Both the position numbers and the translations under genes were made by a program. Of a DNA stretch of 10,461 nt, positions 6,907 through 10,461 are shown one piece after another. The stretch comes from CAYHWW01 sp964360145 (GTDB lineage Bacteria; Bdellovibrionota; UBA1018; CAYHWW01). The notes below the pieces were generated by a model. That model ran no database searches. It saw only the letters and a list, made by a program, of their open reading frames with translations, and was not told where the DNA came from. The first letter of the stretch is position 1, and each line of letters begins with the position of its first letter. Where the stretch lies: positions 1 to 10,461 of the forward strand of contig CAYHWW010000120.1 of NCBI GenBank assembly GCA_964360145.1, read 5' to 3'.

Positions 6907-7826
6907 GGATGGCGATCATGGTTGTCGCGCTCGCGGCTGCCCAAGACAAGCCCCAGGATCTACCCTGGGCCCCCAACGGCAAAGCCATGAAGAAGGCCTG
7001 GGATGACAGCAAACGCAAGAACAGTGCCCGAGGGGCCGCACGCTACCGCCCCGCCTCCTGCAAAGAGCGCGGCGAAGAAACCGCCACCATGGACTGGAAC
7101 GGCGGGGACCTCGCGGAAAACACCACGCGACGGGTCACCGGCTACGAATGCGGCAAGAGAAAAGGCCTCCTCATCTGGAAGCCTCTGGATCATATCTCGC
7201 CGCTTTTGACCGAGACCGTGGTGTTTCTCGAAGACGCCAAGTTCTGGCAACACGAAGGCGTGGACACCGATGGCATGGTGACCGCGCTGCAAGAAGACAT
7301 CAAGGCCGGGCGCTTCAAACGGGGGGGGAGCACCATCACCCAGCAGCTGGCGAAGAATCTGTTTCTCGGCAAAGAGAAAAGTCTCATGCGCAAAATCAAA
7401 GAACTGCAGCGGGCGGTGCAGCTGGAACGGGAACTCACCAAACGCGAGATCCTGGAACTTTACTTGAACGTCATCGAATGGGGCCCGGGGCTTTACGGGG
7501 CGGAGGCCGCCGCCCGCACCTATTTCGATAAAACCGCCTCCGAGCTCACCCGGGAAGAAGCGTGGTTGCTCGCTTTGATGATCCCCAATCCCAAGGAGCT
7601 CTGCCTGTGGTTCCGCCCCAATGCCCGCAAGTCTTTATTGAAACGAGCAGAGTCCCTTACGGACCGGCTCTGGCAGGAAAAACACATGGGCCGTGGCAAC
7701 GCGGAGGCAGCGCTCGTTACGTTTCGCGGGTTCTTGGATCACTGGGGCCAGACGCCGCCGACGCCAGGGGCTACCCCGGGGCGGCGATTCCCGGCTCTTT
7801 GGGATGAAAAGGCCTACGGGCGCTAA
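6888..7826 (+). CDS. mtgA: Monofunctional peptidoglycan glycosyltransferase (GT51), MtgA-type
   Basis: GT51 enzymes polymerise lipid II into glycan strands at the outer face of the cytoplasmic membrane. All family motifs are present: EDAKFWQHEG (115-124, catalytic Glu115), GGSTITQQLAKNLFL (146-160), the RKIKELQRAVQLE helix with KREILELYLNVIEWG (185-199), GLYGAEAAARTYF (201-213) and LTREEAWLLALMIPNP (220-235). There is no transpeptidase domain. The ATG at 6888 gives 312 aa; the open frame runs back to 6381 but that part lies opposite the mpaA coding sequence. The N-terminus (GAWISRMAIMVVALAAAQD) is hydrophobic but short, more like a signal peptide than the usual membrane anchor. Alternatives are GTG 6867, which lengthens the hydrophobic segment, and ATG 6918, which has AAGGA eight bases upstream. 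About 90 residues rich in Lys, Arg and Gly separate it from the catalytic domain. Confidence 0.9.
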   Translation: MGAWISRMAIMVVALAAAQDKPQDLPWAPNGKAMKKAWDDSKRKNSARGAARYRPASCKERGEETATMDWNGGDLAENTTRRVTGYECGKRKGLLIWKPLDHISPLLTETVVFLEDAKFWQHEGVDTDGMVTALQEDIKAGRFKRGGSTITQQLAKNLFLGKEKSLMRKIKELQRAVQLERELTKREILELYLNVIEWGPGLYGAEAAARTYFDKTASELTREEAWLLALMIPNPKELCLWFRPNARKSLLKRAESLTDRLWQEKHMGRGNAEAALVTFRGFLDHWGQTPPTPGATPGRRFPALWDEKAYGR

Positions 7827-7829
7827 AAA

Positions 7830-7867
7830 GTACGCCGTTACTTTTTGCGACTCACTGCGTCATATTG
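7830..7867 (+). repeat. Third copy of the dispersed 38-bp repeat, just after the mtgA stop
   Basis: This copy matches the reverse complement of 1945-1982 at 35 of 38 positions, and the first 22 bases are identical. It also matches the left arm at 1893-1914 with one mismatch. It contains an imperfect palindrome (GACTCACTGCGTC) where the left arm has the perfect GACTCATTGAGTC. It starts 3 bp after the mtgA TAA. There is no inverted partner within the following 130 bp, so this is a solo copy rather than a full inverted-repeat element. Confidence 0.8.
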
Positions 7868-7908
7868 GTCGTAGTGTTACTTACGAGGGACACCCGAACA
7901 GAGCCTGG

Positions 7909-7925
7909 TGTCTAACATTTAGACA
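7909..7925. promoter_or_regulatory. 17-bp palindrome TGTCTAA-CAT-TTAGACA, putative operator
   Basis: Perfect 7-bp arms flank a 3-bp centre, between mtgA and the secreted protein gene at 8003, about 78 bp before its start. The size and spacing fit a binding site for a dimeric regulator. No known operator is matched with confidence. The rest of 7868-8002 shows no gene; CTATTC near 7948-7953 could be a weak -10. Confidence 0.4.
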
Positions 7926-8002
7926 GTGGCGGAAGCCCGGAACCCTGCTATTCCACGGCCATGGCCCCTCAAGTCGGCACAGGTTTTGCTTTACCAAGAA
8001 GC

Positions 8003-8782
8003 ATGAAGAATGCGATCTGCGCGCTGTTTCTGGCCCTTGCCTACTTAGCCACGAGCCCCGCCGCTCTGGCCCAGCAATGCACCAACGTGCACGGCACCCC
8101 TTCTCCGCGCCAGGAATTCATTCCCGAAGATAATGCTTACCCCGGCCTCTGGCCCACGGGCACCGGCGGCAATACTTCTGAAGAAATCACAGCCCTGATT
8201 TTCACTAGATTGAGAACGCTCCTGAGTTACTTCACCCCTGCCTCCTGGTCAGGGCGCCTCGCCGATGTGAAGATGCTCCGCACCAGCCTGGATGGCGGCG
8301 AGGGTTTCCCCTCCATGGGGCTGACTCTGGATGTCGACACCATCACGGGCACCGAGGAGCACCATGGCTCCATCGCCGCGGAAGTGAGCAGTTGCGCCAT
8401 CACCGTCCAAGCACGTCACTGCCAACGCCTCATGATCGACATGCGCGCCGTATCGCCCGGACTGTTCGAATCGGGCCGCCGCATGATCAACGGCGTTGCC
8501 TACGACTTTTGCCATTACCCCGATCCCGCTCACCGTCCCGGTTGGAGCCAACTCCGCACCTTTGTCACCGTTTACAAAGGCGGCGGCTACGACGATCGCA
8601 TGACCAAGTTCCTAGTGGCCCAGGCGGAGAAGCTCAACCGCGCCATCATGCGCGTTTACGGACGGGCCCACAATGGCCTCGTTGCCGCCCAACAGCGCCG
8701 GGAGCGGCGGGAGCGCATGGCCGCCGCCGCGTCCGACCACCCCGTTCTCACCAGCGGGTCGGCTTCCGCCTCCGGCGAGTGA
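8003..8782 (+). CDS. Secreted four-cysteine protein of unknown function (259 aa)
   Basis: I do not recognise this protein. The ATG at 8003 was chosen over the upstream ATG at 7961 because it begins a textbook signal peptide (KNAICALFLALAYLATSPA, then ALA, cleaved before QQC). The mature protein has four cysteines (about 26, 131, 140 and 170), which could form two disulfides in the periplasm. The middle (about 85-190) looks strand-rich, with TLDVDTITGTEEH and LRTFVTVYKGGGYDD, and the C-terminal part is a helix rich in Arg and Ala (QRRERRERMAAAAS) ending in a Ser/Gly tail. There is no obvious catalytic motif or membrane segment. The leader has only a weak purine run (AAGAAG) right before the ATG. 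It is followed after 99 bp by a gene for another secreted protein in the same direction. Confidence 0.75.
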   Translation: MKNAICALFLALAYLATSPAALAQQCTNVHGTPSPRQEFIPEDNAYPGLWPTGTGGNTSEEITALIFTRLRTLLSYFTPASWSGRLADVKMLRTSLDGGEGFPSMGLTLDVDTITGTEEHHGSIAAEVSSCAITVQARHCQRLMIDMRAVSPGLFESGRRMINGVAYDFCHYPDPAHRPGWSQLRTFVTVYKGGGYDDRMTKFLVAQAEKLNRAIMRVYGRAHNGLVAAQQRRERRERMAAAASDHPVLTSGSASASGE

Positions 8783-8836
8783 TGCTGCGCTGAGCCTTGG
8801 CGAATCCAGGCGGCATTGAAATCATTCTGACCGCAA

Positions 8837-8854
8837 ACGCTCACTGATGAGCGT
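8837..8854 (+). terminator. Hairpin ACGCTCA-CTGA-TGAGCGT without a U-run
   Basis: Perfect 7-bp stem with a 4-base loop in the 99-bp gap (8783-8881) between two secreted protein genes. It lacks a downstream T-run, so it is not a standard intrinsic terminator. It could reduce read-through, protect the mRNA 5' or 3' end, or be chance. It ends 16 bp before the ribosome site of the next gene. Confidence 0.35.
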
Positions 8855-8870
8855 CAGCATACCCTACGGA

Positions 8871-8876
8871 AAGGGG
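8871..8876 (+). promoter_or_regulatory. Ribosome binding site of the zincin gene
   Basis: AAGGGG lies 5 bases before the ATG at 8882 and is one of the stronger ribosome sites on the plus strand of this window. It supports that start. Confidence 0.6.
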
Positions 8877-8881
8877 TCTTT

Positions 8882-9697
8882 ATGAAGCCGAGCGCCCTAT
8901 TTTTAGCAGCAGCGGTGCTAGCCGCACCTGTTTTTTCCCATGCCTACACCTTTGATGGCGATGTACCCGAAGCAGTGAAGGAGCAAATCACCACGGACAT
9001 GGGGTTCATGGCCTCCCTCGAAGGCAGTGCGGGCTCCTCTCTCCATAAAGAGATTTTTGAGTCCGACACCATTCAAGGCGCGGCCTACAAAAACTTTTTT
9101 GAATCCCGGGTCACCTCCGTGGGGATGAATAGCTGCGGCGGCGGCAACGCGGTCGCCTGCGTGATCCCCTGGCGGGATAGCTCGAAGATTTGGCTCACTC
9201 AACACTACGTGCGCTTCTCCCACCCCCAGGTGGCGAAGATGATGGTGGTCTTCCACGAAGCCCGCCACACCGAGGTGCAAAACGGCAACTGGCATCACGC
9301 CAACTGCCCCGACCCGTTTTTGGATGAAAGCGGCCAAGAGATCCGCAGCATCTGGACCGGCGCCAGCCTGGGTGGTGAGGCCGCCTGCGACGAGACCGCC
9401 TTCGGCTCTTACTCCTCCAGCATGATCATGCTGAAGAACATCTCCAAGTTCTGCACCAACTGCACGGATAAGGTGAAGCTCGACGCCGGCATCTACGCCG
9501 ATGATCAATTCAAGCGGGTCATCGACCAAGAATCCCGTGCGAAGATCATCGCCGATCTCTATCAGCAAGAAGGCGAACAGCCCGCTAACCCGGGCCAGCC
9601 CCAAAACCCCGTCATCGACCCCCCAGGTTTTTGGGACCCCTGGTGGCCCAGCCCTGTGAAGGCCGCCGCGGCGCCGGGTAGTTTAGTGCAACGATAA
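8882..9697 (+). CDS. Secreted putative zinc metalloprotease (HExxH, gluzincin-like), unclassified family
   Basis: The protein has a signal peptide (KPSALFLAAAVLAAPVFSHA, cut near residue 21) and a zincin motif in VFHEARHTE (HEARH, 125-129), where His125 and His129 would bind zinc and Glu126 would be the catalytic base. Further on, GGEAACDETAFGSY places Glu166 and Asp170 in an ExxxD arrangement, 37 residues after the second His, as for the third zinc ligand of gluzincins; this ligand assignment is inference. Six cysteines in the mature part (85, 93, 142, 169, 191 and 194, the last two as CTNC) suggest disulfides or extra metal binding. The C-terminal tail is Pro- and Trp-rich (PANPGQPQNPVIDPPGFWDP). 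No peptidase family is recognised. The next gene begins 21 bp downstream, so the two probably form an operon. Confidence 0.75.
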   Translation: MKPSALFLAAAVLAAPVFSHAYTFDGDVPEAVKEQITTDMGFMASLEGSAGSSLHKEIFESDTIQGAAYKNFFESRVTSVGMNSCGGGNAVACVIPWRDSSKIWLTQHYVRFSHPQVAKMMVVFHEARHTEVQNGNWHHANCPDPFLDESGQEIRSIWTGASLGGEAACDETAFGSYSSSMIMLKNISKFCTNCTDKVKLDAGIYADDQFKRVIDQESRAKIIADLYQQEGEQPANPGQPQNPVIDPPGFWDPWWPSPVKAAAAPGSLVQR

Positions 9698-9718
9698 TCT
9701 GAGATGGGGGAGAACACA

Positions 9719-10393
9719 GTGGCAAAGCGCATTAAATGGATTTTATTTGGCGTAGTGCTGTTTCTCCCCCTGTTCTCCGTTCTGATTAAAAAACCTCACC
9801 GTACTTGGGAGGAGGGCGCCCTGCCGGTTTCCGCTGTGAAGAAGAGCACTGAAGTAGTAGCAACGCCCACCGCGAGCCCGCCTCCAGCATTGACCCCCGC
9901 GGATCGCCGCCAGGACCGGTTGGCGGCTCAGATTCTGGCATCGAAAAATGACAACGACCCCCGCCTGGACCGGGATCTGAAAGTGTTGGGGGATGGCGCG
10001 AAGTTTCTGCTGCGTCAGCGTTACTCTGCGCTCGCCGCTGAGGGCTTGAACGAGCGAGGGACCCTGGTGTTTTTGCTTGGCCGCAATATCACCTCCGCCG
10101 CCGACATGGCGTTCCTGGATGGCGTGATCCAATCGCAGCGGTGCCTGGGCCTGGCGGACTGCGCCCACGCGGACCAGGCCCAGAGCGCCGAGCAGGAAGC
10201 CCACCACTCCGGCGCGAATTCCGTGACGTTGGCCTACCCTCAGATCGTGGCGCTGAAGGCCATCGAGTCGTACTTGGCAGCTGGCGGAAGTTTGAGCGCC
10301 GAAGCCCGAGCCACCCTGGATCGGGCCCTCGGCGCCCCAGACCCCATGGTAGCGCGTCTCGCAGAGTCCCTCGTGGCACGCCTAGGGCGGTGA
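9719..10393 (+). CDS. Membrane-anchored protein of unknown function (224 aa)
   Basis: The product has an N-terminal basic segment (AKRIKW) and one hydrophobic span (ILFGVVLFLPLFSVLI, about 8-23) without a clear cleavage site, so it is probably an inner-membrane-anchored protein facing the periplasm. A Pro/Ala/Thr linker (about 40-60, ATPTASPPPALTPAD) leads to an all-helical domain (about 62-224) with a cysteine pair (Cys142, Cys148 in RCLGLADC). The GTG at 9719 is preferred because GGGGGAG lies six bases upstream; the in-frame ATG at 9704 would add five residues but has no usable ribosome site. It lies 21 bp after the zincin gene and is likely co-transcribed. A role as anchor, partner or inhibitor of the protease is possible but unproven. 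No family is recognised. Confidence 0.7.
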   Translation: MAKRIKWILFGVVLFLPLFSVLIKKPHRTWEEGALPVSAVKKSTEVVATPTASPPPALTPADRRQDRLAAQILASKNDNDPRLDRDLKVLGDGAKFLLRQRYSALAAEGLNERGTLVFLLGRNITSAADMAFLDGVIQSQRCLGLADCAHADQAQSAEQEAHHSGANSVTLAYPQIVALKAIESYLAAGGSLSAEARATLDRALGAPDPMVARLAESLVARLGR

Positions 10394-10397
10394 GGCA

Positions 10398-10426
10398 TTG
10401 ACGGTACCCGCCAGCGCACGTATTTT
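10398..10426 (+). promoter_or_regulatory. Sigma70-like promoter TTGACG-N17-TATTTT
   Basis: The -35 hexamer (10398-10403) matches consensus at 5 of 6 positions and the -10 (10421-10426) at 4 of 6, with ideal 17-bp spacing. Transcription would start near 10433, that is, at the first ATG of the next reading frame. Confidence 0.5.
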
Positions 10427-10432
10427 CTCTGC

Positions 10433-10461
10433 ATGCGCGCAACCAATATCGTTATGGTGGC
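10433..10461 (+). CDS. Possible start of the next gene (partial)
   Basis: An ATG right after the promoter opens a frame reading MRATNIVMV up to the window edge. There is no ribosome binding site, so if this is the start the mRNA would be leaderless. The in-frame ATG at 10454 is an alternative. Too little sequence remains for any functional call. Confidence 0.25.

Noticed and set aside
1892..7867. Repeats considered as a CRISPR array or a complete insertion sequence
   Set aside because: Only three copies exist, two inverted and one almost 6 kb away, with no regular spacers, no transposase and no evident target-site duplication.
7961..8002. Upstream ATG of the four-cysteine secreted protein
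   Set aside because: It would bury the signal peptide behind 14 residues of unrelated sequence; the ATG at 8003 gives a standard signal peptide.
8918..9604. Minus-strand frame of 228 codons opposite the zincin gene
   Set aside because: The plus-strand gene has a signal peptide, a ribosome site and the HEARH motif; the antisense translation has no such support.
10089..10446. Minus-strand frames at the right end
   Set aside because: They are Arg/Pro-rich shadows of the membrane-anchored protein gene and lack ribosome sites or recognisable features.

Overview
The window is a GC-rich bacterial chromosome segment, dense with genes, from an organism with a Gram-negative type cell wall. The evidence is a succinylase-type DapD, a cytoplasmic murein-peptide amidase of the MpaA type, a biosynthetic peptidoglycan glycosyltransferase (GT51), and many proteins with Sec signal peptides. 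Few of the secreted proteins are recognisable. This combination would fit a deltaproteobacterial-like or Bdellovibrionota/Oligoflexia-like lineage, but that placement is a guess and nothing here fixes the taxon. No rRNA, tRNA, transposase, integrase, CRISPR or phage gene was seen.

Layout. Bases 1-228 (minus) hold the N-terminus of a secreted protein that runs off the left edge and resembles the M49 (dipeptidyl-peptidase III) family. It is divergent from the next gene across a very AT-rich island (301-361). Bases 378-1889 encode an unrecognised secreted helical protein. After its stop lies a 92-bp inverted-repeat element (1892-1983). Bases 2052-5239 hold two tandem, translationally coupled paralogues of an unrecognised secreted family. 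Their 3' ends share a 220-bp block that is about 98% identical, while the rest of the genes is strongly diverged, which is a signature of gene conversion.

Bases 5214-6845 (minus) hold an mpaA-like gene followed by dapD in one apparent operon. The operon converges on the paralogue pair with a 26-bp overlap of coding ends. Divergent from it, across 42 bp, is a GT51 glycosyltransferase of the MtgA type (6888-7826). The three genes share a peptidoglycan/diaminopimelate theme: MpaA would release DAP from recycled murein peptides, DapD makes DAP de novo, and the GT51 enzyme polymerises glycan strands. A third copy of the repeat seen at 1892-1983 lies 3 bp after the mtgA stop.

Bases 8003-10393 hold three co-directional genes for exported proteins. 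They are an unknown four-cysteine protein, a secreted protein with a zinc-protease HEARH motif and a plausible downstream Glu ligand (gluzincin-like), and a membrane-anchored protein with a Pro/Ala-rich linker. The right edge contains a good sigma70-like promoter placed so that the first ATG of the next gene would be at the 5' end of the mRNA.

The most interesting points are the conversion block in the paralogue pair, the three-copy dispersed repeat next to stop codons, the unclassified zincin with its membrane-anchored neighbour, and the compact overlapping divergent promoter of the wall-metabolism genes.
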